Assembly (NCBI GenBank): GCA_022497155.1
Contig: MU385726.1
Coordinates: 682,001-746,000 of the forward strand
Source: Whalleya microplaca
Taxonomy: Eukaryota > Ascomycota > Sordariomycetes > Xylariales > Xylariaceae
Length of the DNA stretch: 64,000 bases
Reading direction: 5' to 3'
The translations under genes were made by a program, and so were the position numbers. Under the pieces are notes generated by a model, which was not told the DNA's origin, did no database searches, and saw only the letters and a program-made list of their open reading frames with translations. Numbering within the stretch: the first letter of the stretch is position 1; each line of letters opens with the position of its first letter. Positions 1-10,800 of this stretch are shown one piece after another.

Positions 1-700
1 ATACGCAAATTTACGCACCTAAAATAAGCACTTTAAATTTATATATATAAATTTATATATTTAAAGTAAGCATTTTAAATTTATATAAATATTATATACG
101 CAGATTTATATACCTAAAATAAGCATTTTAAATTTATATACGCAGATTTACATACCTAAAGTAATTATTTCAGATTTATATACGCAGATTTGCGTACCTA
201 AAATAAGCATTTCAGATTTATATATATAAATTTATATACCTAAAGTAAATATTTCAGATTTATATACGTAGATTTATATACTTAAAATAAGTATTTTAAA
301 TTTATATACGCAGATTTATATACCTAAAGTAATTATTTTAAATTTATATACGCAAATTTACGTACCTAAAATAAATATTTCAAATTTATATATATAAATC
401 TATATATTTAAAGTAAGCATTTCAGATTTATATATATAGATTTATATATTTAAAATAAACATTTCAGATTTATATACGCAGATTTGCGTACCTAAAATAA
501 TTATTTCAGATTTATATACGTAGATTTACGTATTTAAAATAAACATTTCAGATTTATATACGCAGATTTGCGTACTTAAAGTAAGCATTTTAGATTTATA
601 TATATAAATCTATATACTTAAAGTAAACATTTTAAATTTATATACGTAAATCTACGTACCTAAAATAAGCATTTTAAATTTTATATATATAATTATATAT
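1..700. repeat. 42-bp AT-rich tandem repeat array
   Basis: About 16 units of roughly 42 bp follow each other. Each has a TATAyGyA-n-TTTrCrTA part, then CCTAAAATAA or CCTAAAGTAA, then a GCATTTCAG/GCATTTTAAA spacer. Each unit has a small imperfect palindrome of the form TACGCA-gat-TTGCGTA. Units differ mainly by C/T and G/A changes (TACGCA to TATATA, TTGCGTA to TTTATATA), the pattern expected of RIP. The array is cut by the left edge of the window, so its full length is unknown. It has no coding potential. Confidence 0.9.
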
Positions 701-1279
701 ATAAAATATATTATATTAAAAATATATAAGCTATATATAAAATAAATTTATATTTACTCGGTTAGCCTAGCTAGTAATTCCCTTAAAACATTATCGTTAT
801 TATTATTATCGTCGTTTTTTTCTTTATTATTTAAAATTTCTTTAAACAGCCGAAACCGTAAGTCTTTTTCCTTTTTCTTCTTTTTTTTTTTTTCTTTTTT
901 CTTTTCTGCCTCCGCCTCCGCTTTTATAAAAGCGGCTAATCGAGCTTTTAAATCAGTACGAGCGCCGGCCCGCTCGGTTTTAAATAAAGACTTATAATAT
1001 ATTACTAATTTTAAGCCGGCAAAATTAAAGGATATAACAAGCGGCAGCAGTATTAATGCTGTTATTACTGTTATTTATAAAAGTACTTAGCTTATTACTA
1101 TTATAATAAACGCGGGAGCAGCAACATATCGAAAAACGGCGACTATTTATTATTAGTTTTATATTCGAGTCTTATAAATTCCAATAGTTATATATATATA
1201 CTAATAAAAAATAAGTGTTTTTTTGCCCGTTATAGTAGCAATAAATATAAATATTACCTAATATATCGGTTTTGTCACG

Positions 1280-1488
1280 TGTTACAAGGGTCAAGGTGGC
1301 TTGGCGACCTAATTCCTATGTATTTTATGTAATCCTAAGATGGAGGAAAAAAGAAGGAATCTAAGCTAAAAGGTCGGCCGAGAAATTTACCATACATGTC
1401 AGGTGTGGGGCTTAAGCTGTGATTACGTAATGCGCACAGACCACACCTTAAATCTCGTACCCTGTGCTTTGATCCCTGTGCCATAACA
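1280..1488. repeat. LTR-like remnant
   Basis: A GC-richer island of 209 bp begins TGTTACAAGG and ends CATAACA. Its interior (a GGAGGAAAAA run, a GGCTTAAGCT-like run, a GTGATTAC run) lines up loosely and in the same order with the LTRs at 7586-7831 and 14448-14692. It is much less C-to-T mutated than those LTRs. No matching 5-bp target duplication is visible at its edges, so it may be a partial copy rather than a clean solo LTR. Confidence 0.45.
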
Positions 1489-2189
1489 GGTTTAGCGGTT
1501 AAGAAAGGCCGGCTTATATATATAAAAAGCCTAAAAACCTTTCCTTTCGATATAATTGCTATATTAGGCGTTATTCCGCCACACCGGGCCGCAAATTTAG
1601 GCATACATAACTAAAATATTTTTTTTTAAGTTTTTAATTAATATATATAGTATAATTAAAGCGGCTTACTATACTTACAGTTAACGCGGCTTCCGGTAGC
1701 AGCAAAAGGGCGGGAGTTAGCTAATTATTTTAAATTCGTAATTAAAGGATTACTAATAACTAAATTTAATAACCTTATAATAAAGCTATAGCTTAAGCGG
1801 GGGCAGGAAATAAGGCATAAATAAACTACCGAAACAGTTTTTTATATTATTTAACAGCTTATAATATAGTTAGTTATATCCAAATCTATTTAGTTATTCG
1901 GTATAGGTTTATAAATATATATAAAAGGCTACGTAACGTTAACGCTCGCGATAACGGGAACGCGAAACGTTATCCTCTAAAAAGGGAATATTATAAAAGT
2001 TAGCGACAATAGCTATAATAGTAATAGTAATAGTAATAATAATAGTAATAGTAATAGTAGTAATAGTAGTGGTGGCGGCAATAAAGTTAGTTTAAAAAAG
2101 TTACAATTAGTAGGTTTAAGCCTAATAAATATATAATTATATTTATATTTTATTTTATTACTTTAATATCATATATATACACAATTATA

Positions 2190-2520
2190 TATATAAATTC
2201 CGATAGCTATTTATAATTTAATTGCTAAATTAAAAGGTAATAAATTAGTATATATAATTGCGTATATATATATATATATATATAATAAAACCAGTAGTTA
2301 AATAATATATATAGCCGAATTACTATATATATATATAATTACGTATATATATATATAATAAAACTAGTAGTTAGATATTATATATAGCCGAATTACTATA
2401 TATATATATAAATTACTATATATATATATAATTGCATATATATATATATAATAAAACCAGTAGTTAAATATTATATATAGCCGGATCACTGTAATATATA
2501 TAATTACGTATATAATCTAC
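2190..2520. repeat. AT-rich tandem repeat of about 60-90 bp
   Basis: Three to four imperfect units share a run of TATATA, then AATAAAACCAGTAGTTA, then a TATATAGCCGAATTACT segment. Units differ in TA-run length and at single C/T positions. The array lies within the RIP-type block and does not code. Confidence 0.75.
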
Positions 2521-2799
2521 TAGCTTAGCAGCTTTAATCTAATAATAATAAGCAGAAAATAACTAAATAGCCTAACTGCTTACTATATTAAATAATCTAA
2601 ATACCCTAAACGCTCCTATATTATATAAATAGTATTATTTCCAATTATACTAATAAATATAAGCGCGGAAAGGCGATTACCTAGCCAATCGGGGCTTCCG
2701 GCTTTTAATTACCGTACAAAATTGGTGGAGCAGCGAAGTAGCCAATACATTACGCAAAGGTCAAAATCTGCCCTGTGCCGTGCATGAACAGGTGCTCCG

Positions 2800-3715
2800 T
2801 TAACGACCCAGGGTAAAAGTGCCTGCGTCCCGGCCTAGGCCAGTCGAGCAGAGACCAGGGGCCACCATGTTCACAACCACACCTGTGCGCTCTAGAGGGC
2901 ATAGGGCTGCTAATTGGCGCACGGCACACTCTTCTATGAGCTTTGAGAGAGCATACCTGGTTTGGCTGTACGTGAGTCGCAATCCATAAATAACGTAGTA
3001 AATCACACAATGTATGTGTGGAGGAAAGAAGATAGTTTGTCCTCTTACCTTTGGGCCATATTGGCCCTCTTTTGGTCGTTCAGTGCGCCAAAGATACTGC
3101 CTTCACGGATTTTGTCTATCTCGCTTTTAATAGTGTATCCTAGCACACTAACGATGAAGACGAGAGTGGGATGTATCCCGAATTTTCGTACGCTCTCGCT
3201 CAGCTTGGGCATCATCAGAGCCCCCAGAAAGAGGGTGTTGATGACATTGATGGTGATACTAGTCTCCATTCCCTCGGTAGTTGACCATGCGTCTAGCATA
3301 ACGCCAGCGTTGGCAACGAGACCATCTATTCTGTCCAGTTCTGTTGATGCTTTCTTGACAAAGCTCTGTATAGATGCACACGATGCCATGTCGATATGCC
3401 ATACCTATTGCAGACGTGAGTCATCCTACTAGTATAGGGAGACTGTCTTGGGAAGTTCATAATGGTGCTTACCTGTACAACCCCTTTGCGACCCGTCGAT
3501 GTCTCGATATCCTTCTTGGAGGTTTCTCCCGCCTTGAGGTTCCGCACGGCGAGGACAACGCACGAGGCCGAGAACTCGACGAGATGTCGTGCGGTCTCCA
3601 GGCCCAGGCCAGAGTTGCCACCTGTCACTATGTAAGTTTTTCCGATGAAGGTCGACTCATCTGCCAGGATAGGCAGCTTTCTGTACTGCTCCGCAGTAAG
3701 TCGGAGCATCGCCAT
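2800..3715 (-). CDS. Short-chain dehydrogenase/reductase, C-terminally short
   Basis: SDR-family NAD(P)-dependent oxidoreductase of the retinol-dehydrogenase/WW-domain-oxidoreductase-like type; substrate unknown. Model: complement(join(2800..2956,3049..3404,3473..3715)), 251 aa. The nucleotide-binding motif TGGNSGLG is near residue 35, LDRIDGLVANAG (NAG motif) is in exon 2, and the catalytic tyrosine and lysine are in YALSK at the start of exon 3. All three exons join in phase at GT-AG sites. Relatives are about 320-340 aa; here the frame stops soon after VAPGLCSTGLGR, so some 70 C-terminal residues are missing where the AT-rich block begins. It may be a recently damaged or poorly functional gene. 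It is divergent from the transcription factor at 4806. Confidence 0.75.
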
Positions 3716-4805
3716 CTTGCCGTCTCTGCTGGTGTGATTATGCCGCCGAGCTTGTTTTTCTTAGGTTGTAGAAATATATTAGCTCTAGATCCGTGAAGAT
3801 AGAGAGACTATTACGATCGAGTCGGACGATACACTGACACTGTTAGTTCAGAGAAATGTACTCTATGTTCCCGGGAGAGTGACTATGATATATATTCCGT
3901 TATCTCTGAGGTTAGGTATCGGCCTTGATTCGTTAGTGTCGGATTTCTGGATTTCGGGGTCCTGTAAAGCCGTGTGCATACTCAACTCTTCTCTACGAAA
4001 TCGAACTAATAAGGGGGCTATTCGATCCATGCCAATCGTACCTTAGCTTGTTCTTTCTTTAGACACCTAGAAGCAGGCAGTTGAAAGTGGACGGACCAAT
4101 CAGATATTAGTATCCATTTTAGGTAAGATCTACTTTCCCCATACTGCCATGTTTTGGCCACTCGGACCAATCAGATATTGGATTCTTCTTTTGGACTAGC
4201 GGCTCGACATACAACATGTGTTTCGTGGCAGCGTGGCATGGTAAGGTTTAGTTTACTCATAGAATATTTACATCGGGATGTTCCTAGAAATTGTTCGTTT
4301 GACTGTTGTAATAATATTAGACTTCAATATTCGAGTTTGGTGTAATATACCATCCACCACAGAATACGTACAGACAAAGTATGTACTCCTAACTAGGGGT
4401 AGACTTTGAATGGTATTAAAAGCGTGTCAACTAGACGGCTATCATCACACATAACTTCTAATAGTTATAAACACTTATGTAGAGCATTGGTATACTGTAT
4501 AGTTGATAATTGATTGTCGAGAGCAAGTGAAGTACTAATAATAGCTATGGATAGGCTATGGACTCGTGGCCGGTGAACTGTGGCTACGTGGCCTGCGCCA
4601 CACAGGGTCTAACGGTTCAGGTCATCGTGGCGTCAGAACTTGAGGTCTACGTATTCATAAGATTATCGCCCTCGCGATACCATATGCTGCTCGAACATCA
4701 TGCTGCCGAGCGTTCCGTCATTTAGAGTCTATACCGGCCAAGCCCAATATAACTTTTACATTTGATTATGTTATCGGACAACGCGATAAGATTGGCGAGA
4801 TACCT
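3716..4805. promoter_or_regulatory. Divergent intergenic region with repeated CGG/CCAAT element
   Basis: This region separates the SDR (-) from the regulator (+). The 17-mer CGGACCAATCAGATATT occurs exactly twice in the same orientation, at 4092-4108 and 4163-4179, 71 bp apart. It contains a CGG triplet, the usual core of Zn2Cys6 factor sites, fused to a CCAAT box. No gene was recognised here. Confidence 0.5.
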
Positions 4806-6444
4806 ATGACAGGCATGGAACTACAGTTTATCGACCAAGGTGTGAAAGGGATAGGCAGGGCTGAGCGGCGTATGATTCGTTCCCATGTTATGAGAGGCAA
4901 GAACGCAGGCAGACCACGCAAGTCGACGAGAAAACAGACAGCCTTAGTTCACGTCAAACGCGTTCTGGCCTATCCCGGCATACAGGGTTCAGGATATCCG
5001 AAATCACGGCAGCTGCTTTGGAACGACCTGTGTTTAACATCGTTCCCGTCGCAACTTGATTCTGAATCTACCAAACTCATGCATCGATGTACATTGTCCC
5101 AAGTCCGTCATCTACTTCATGTTCACTTACACACTTCTCTCAGGGTTCTTTGACATTAGTGATGCCCTGTTTCCGCACCAATTCTGCTCGAAATTCGACA
5201 TGGTGAAGTCGATTTGGGTGAATTGTGTCCTGGCAGATGAAGCATGTGAGTAAGATCAATACTCACTTTATTCAGCAACTTAGTGTCTCATTACCCCTAG
5301 ACTTCCACTCTACATTGGCTATATCAGCATCCTACGTTAGCCTCTTCGAGCGCAAGCTGGGAATATCCTCAAAAACTTTGTATCATATCTCAAAGGCATA
5401 TGCGTTGGTAAACCTGAAGCTATCTGGGCCCGAATCTATTTCGGACAGCGCCATAGCTGCCGTAATCACCCTCGCCATTTACCAGCAGATACATCATCAG
5501 CATGCTACTGGATTGATACACCTCAACGGGCTTAATCGAATGATCCAGTTGCGAGGTGGAATGGCCAGAATGATGATAGAGAATCGTTCATTGGCGTTGA
5601 AGGCATTGAGGTGCGTGCATCTACTTGTTTCGGCGTTGAAATTGATTTTTAGCTTTTTAAACCATTTTCTCCGTCTTTCTATGTTTATCAAAAAGGGGGC
5701 CGGGTGGTCGTTTCCGAAGCGGAAAATCTTACCATTTCCAGGCTCGACATCGAATTGGCACTGCAAACCGGGTCACCTCTGTATTGCAGCGATATAATAC
5801 TGGCAAACATTGTCCCTGGCGATTCTCGCGTCATCAGAGAACCATTTCCCGGCATTGCCCCTGAGATTTCACATGTTATGCTGGATGTCGTCAGTTTCTC
5901 CAGCCTCCTGAACAGCAGGGGGAAGGAGGGGCAAACAAAGCTAGATCCGCTTATTTACACGGAAACGATTATATCACTTCTCTACCGCCTCGTAGAAGTC
6001 GCTCCTCTGGGGCAACCACGCCTCGTCTCAGCAGAACTCTACGGCGACGTGGTACCGCTGGCAATGCTGGCATTCATGACCACCCTGCTTCCGGAATACG
6101 ACGACGGCCCCAGTTACCCTCTTCTTTCTGGTCGTCTGGAGAATTCCATTCATGGTCTCCATACCACGTACGCAGATACTCGGGACAACGGATTCTCACT
6201 ACTACTTTTATGGACTCTGTTCATTAGCGGCATCTCGGTTTTAGGCTCAAGGGACCATCAGTGGTTGTTACTTAATATCTCAGAGACCTGTAGACGACAG
6301 GATCTAAAAGACAGGCCAGCTGTCCATCATCAGCTGTGTACGTTTCCTTGGGTACACAGCTTGCACGACGTCCCTGGCCAATACCTATGGGAGGATGTTC
6401 AGCGTAGGAACACTGATATTCCGCCAGAGTTTTTACAAGTTTGA
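4806..6444 (+). CDS. Fungal-specific transcription factor domain protein (Fungal_trans_2/DUF3468 type)
   Basis: Probable nuclear regulator carrying the fungal-specific transcription factor middle region. Model: join(4806..5088,5144..5245,5301..5610,5742..6444), 465 aa, all joins in phase. The N-terminus has ELQFIDQG and then RRMIRSHVMRGKNAGR, a signature frequent at the start of this fungal family, which often lacks a recognisable Zn2Cys6 cluster; none is seen here. Conserved blocks follow: LWNDLCLTSFPSQLD, FFDISDALFPHQFC, FHSTLAISASYV, SDSAIAAVITLAIYQQ and HLNGLNRMIQLRGG. Start choice is between M1 and M4. Its position beside a divergent SDR would fit local control of a small metabolic locus, but that is inference from location only. 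Confidence 0.85.
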
Positions 6445-7357
6445 TAGAAGCCTGATCATGGTAGGATTAATTCCATGACTTAGGGTTTCACTAGTTGCCC
6501 CTAGGGACTATTTGCAAGGAAATGCAAAAAGGGATCACGACCAGGTTGGCTTCCGCCGGGGCTAAGTCTCATCATGGCATCTTTTTATTTTCGCACAATC
6601 GCGGAGTCTCCTCCTTAGAACAACTTTCCGCCAAGAAATGCGACTTTAGCCGAAACTGGCGTTCTTGTTGAACTTGGCGGCGTTCATGAGGGTTCTGGCT
6701 GGCGGATCACCCTGCTCCAGCTCCAGGGCGTAAAATGACCTATTTGACCAGAAAGTGACAATAGTGATTGAAATTCGTTCCCAAGAGCACGCTCGGCGCT
6801 TGAACTATACATTTGAGCATGGGATCGTGGTTTAACGCACTGGCAATCGTACGTGAGGTGTCACTGATTGCCTCCCAGGAGTAGCACAGATCGGGTATCG
6901 CCACCCGTAGTGTTTCGATTCCACAAAACGTTCAGAGGGCAAAGCGTCGTAGCCCACGAGTAACTTGAACACAGGACGAACTTCATGCTCTGGTACCTGG
7001 CCCAATCCCGGGTTTCTACACACCCATCTCAAGGACGCCATAAGAATCCTTCTGGCTTACTTACAATCCAGTGGTAGTGGAAAATAAGCGTCTCGTACTA
7101 CTGCTAAATGCAGTAGCTAGCTGCATTAGCTATGGCCAAAAGTTCGGTGCCCCTTTCCATGGGGATCGGGGGATAGTTTCCCAACTACGAATAGTATATC
7201 CCGAGAGGCGGTGTCGTTCTGACCTTCGACTTTATTGTAAGGGCTAGGGATGTAGGCTATATGTAATAAAAGCAGGTATATAAAGAGCTATATACGTACA
7301 AACCCCATAAAACCTTAAAATCGATATTGTTTCATGCTCTTGATAATACTTACCATA
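6445..7357. other. Intergenic, no gene recognised
   Basis: A 69-codon open frame on the minus strand (6832-7041, starting MASLRWVCRNPG) has balanced base composition, but I do not recognise it and no exon joins to it. The right part becomes AT-rich towards the transposon at 7358. Confidence 0.5.
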
Positions 7358-7393
7358 GATCCCGACCATTCGGGACACCCTAGGTGCCGGGAC
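7358..7393 (+). repeat. Left terminal inverted repeat (36 bp)
   Basis: It begins GATCCCGACCATTCGGGAC and ends GTGCCGGGAC. It is an exact reverse complement of 16671-16706. It is GC-rich although the element's interior is strongly AT-shifted. Confidence 0.95.
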
Positions 7394-7585
7394 CGTAAAA
7401 ATCAGCGATCACTATATAAAACCCTCCACTTTTATTTATACATTTCTTAGCTAAAATTTAATATAATAAAACGAGAGTTTTTATGGCTTTAAATAATTAC
7501 ATGAATATTAATATATTTTTTTTTTAAATTTTTTCGAGTAGCGGAAGGCAATTAATTAAAACCATTAATAAAATGTCTTTTCGTG

Positions 7586-7831
7586 TATTACGGGGTATAC
7601 GCTTACGAAAGACAGGGCTTAAGATCTGGCTATATTATTAGTAAAATTATTAACATAGGGAGGAAAAAGAAAAAAGGAAATAAGCTTAATAAGGCCTGTT
7701 AGAAATTATTATATACGTAAGGTAAGGTAGTTTAGTTATTTAAGTGATTGTAGTGTTTACGTACCCCACTTAATCCTGATTTTAATCTTAATTTTAATCT
7801 TAATTTAATTAGTTTTAATTCGGCTATAATA
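7586..7831 (-). repeat. 3' LTR (relative to element orientation)
   Basis: It starts TATTACGGGG and ends CGGCTATAATA; ancestral ends were probably TGTTAC...GTAACA before RIP. It pairs with 14448-14692 along its whole length. A short purine run on the minus strand (AAGGGGG, about 7835-7841) just inside it fits a polypurine tract. Confidence 0.88.
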
Positions 7832-10800
7832 TTACCCCCTTGTTAAAAAAAATTTGTCCGCAAATTTGTTTAATAAAAAAATTAAGCTATTAATAGCTAG
7901 GCTCGAACTTACGTTAATTGCTTTTTAAGTAAAAAAGGGATGCCTTCGGATTTACGTTAAATTATTACGTAACCGGGCTTTTAATCCGGAATATAATAAT
8001 CGCGTTTTATATAATTATTATAATTTAATTTATTAGTACTATTTATATTTACGTTTTTCTCGGTCGTTTTTTTTTATGCATTTTTATGACTTATGTTATA
8101 GCTGGTGCGTTATTATCGTTATATAGGGGATTAAAAGTGTCTGTTATAATTGCCTTTTTTTATATTTTTAAACGTAAAGGAGGATTTATTACGTCGGGAT
8201 ATTCGGTATAATAATTTTATAACTTAAATAGGGAATTCTTAAAAAATTCGGCATTATATTACGTAGGGTCGGGGTTTTATTTACGCTATTATATTTAATA
8301 TTATAACCGCTTGTAATATATTTATAATATAATTACCTTTTTTATTTTCTATTCTTTTTTTTATAACGTTAGGTTAATTACCTTATTTTTAAGGTTTTCG
8401 GAAGCTTACTTTAGTAAGGGGTTATTTAGGTACTATTATAATCGGTCGGCTAGGAATACGTTAGTGCCCTTTTATTTGTCCGGAACTTTTAATCGGTACA
8501 AGTGATTAACTTTCTTTAATACTTAATAGTGTAGTTACGTAAAAGGGTAGTTTAGCTTATTATTCGGACAATTTATAAATTAGGATTTTTTAATAATAAA
8601 TACCTGATTTCCGATATCAAAATCCGGCTTGCGATAATATTTATTTATTTAATTAATTATACGTTACTAGCTAATAGCTATAGACTTCCGGGTAACGTTA
8701 TAATATTCTTTAATAATATCTGCTATAATCTAGGCCTCTTTTTTTAACAGCTTTTTTTACAGGATTATATTCTAGAATTTAGTCGTTTGTCGAGACTAAT
8801 CGAAATATAAAGATATAGGGAATTTTATTTCCATTTCGTAAGGCGATAAACCGATCGAATTATATAAAAAGCTTACTTATACCGTGTTTATAATAAAGAT
8901 TACTTTAGACTAATTGTTTTAATAATAATTTATATAAGGCTATAAGCGCTAGTTAATAAACTAATAAATATTTTCTACCTAACTAGCCGTTTAGGAATAT
9001 TTAAATAAAAATAGCTTTTATTTAATGCCGAAAATCTTAAAAATTTTATCGGTAAAATCAGATACGAACTATAGATTGCGGTTATTAATAACCGATTATA
9101 ATAAGCCGAATATATAATAAGGTCCCTTATAATATATAAACGCTACATTTTTACTTATAACTTTTTTTATATAAGGAATACTTTATATACGCTTACCTAA
9201 TCGGTCGATTATAATATATAAATTATTAAATCCATATCGGTCTAAAGGTATAGATTTAAAATCTATTACAATATATTATTAAGTATATAGTGGGATAAAT
9301 AATAGATATAATAAACCAGGGGTTTTATTACGAGGTAATTTCGACAACCGATATATTATATAATTAGATATAAATCGATCGATATCGCTACTTATTCCTG
9401 GCTACCAGTATAATAAAGTAAGTAATTATTTAGTTTTGTTACGTCTAAAATGCGCTATAGTAATACGAAAGTATATCTTGTCTAAGATTTTAGTCTGTAG
9501 GTTTTTTGTGCCGGATATTATTAGGCGGCCTTTATATAAAACCAGGTCACCGGTTATTATTTAATTTAAGCCCTTTTTTATTTTTGCCTTAAATCAATAA
9601 ATCGCTAGCTCGGGATTTTATTAATTACGGCATAAAACCTTGTTTATTAATATTACTCCAAATATTTAGGGAGAAAAAATATCTATATTATTAAGTATAT
9701 TAATTTTTATAACCCGTACCCCTAATAAGGTAAAAAGGTTTTCCGTATATTTAATAAAAAAGATTTAAATTATATTAATAGCTTTAAATAAAGCTATCGT
9801 ACGTTATGCCTTTTTTTTCTCTTTTTATATCTTAAAATCCTTAGTTTTTTGCGATAAAATATCGGCAACTTTATTTTTTTAACTAGGGTAGAAAGTAATA
9901 ATAAAATAATATTAGGATAAAAATTCGGACCAGATAATTTATCTTACGTTAAGAAGCTTTTTTATATTAAAGTATTTTAAAGCTTAATAATCGGTAATAA
10001 TAGTAAAGGGCTAGGCGTGCTATAAGCTAATAAGCTCGGTACGCTAATGTTATAAGGCTTTAATTACTATTAATAGCTCCTTATTATATATTAGGTAAAA
10101 TTATTCGGCCTTTTATAATACTTCCGAGAAAAAAGCTACAAGATATTATTAGCTATTATCGTGCTTTTAGTTAAGAACTTTTACCATTATATTATCGGAA
10201 GTATCGGTTTCTAGTTGCGTTTTTTTATCGAACGAGAAGTATATTAAAATTAATGCGTTTAATAATCGGGTTTTTAATTTGTTAAATATTATTATATAAT
10301 TTTTGCTTTAAAACTACACTTATTTTTTGCGGGTTAAATTAGTTAATAATTATGTTACGTATTTGTATTTCCTTATAAATTTGCGATAAAAATTATAAAA
10401 GCCTAGAAATAACTAAACGTTTTTAACGGTAATAAGGGTTTTTTATATACGTATAGCCTTAATTTTTTAGGGGTCCACTTTAATATTATTTATTTCTATA
10501 ATAAATCCGAGAAATTTAGTTTTTATAACGTAAAACTTATATTTATTTAAATCCGTTTAAAGTTTTATAACGTAAAACTTATTTAAGACTTTCTTTATAT
10601 ATTAAATATATTATTTTTTATTTTCCGAGAATATAATAATGTCGTTAATATAAGCGTTATAAAAATTATCGAAATATTTTATTAATACGTTATTAATATA
10701 GTGTTAAAACGTAAAAAGTTTATTAGTTAGTTTAAATAGTAGGACTTTATATCGGAAAAAACTATATTAAGTTCTAAAGGTAGTAAGGTCTTTATGTTTA

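Larger units (their letters stand above)
701..2750. repeat. AT-rich, RIP-type degenerate repeat DNA
   Basis: This stretch is mostly A and T with isolated GC-richer islands. It has no intact gene. Around 1680-2100 the plus strand has long open stretches with scattered stops, then a run of AGTAAT/AGTAGT triplet-like repeats (about 2010-2075), as if a coding element had been mutated. The element family could not be named. I treat the whole stretch as heterochromatic repeat debris. Confidence 0.7.

Noticed and set aside
1..700. CRISPR-like regular repeat array
   Set aside because: Units are contiguous tandem repeats without unique spacers, in a fungal genome.
2962..3432. 156-codon plus-strand open frame
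   Set aside because: It lies antisense to exon 2 of the SDR, which has the family motifs and splice sites.
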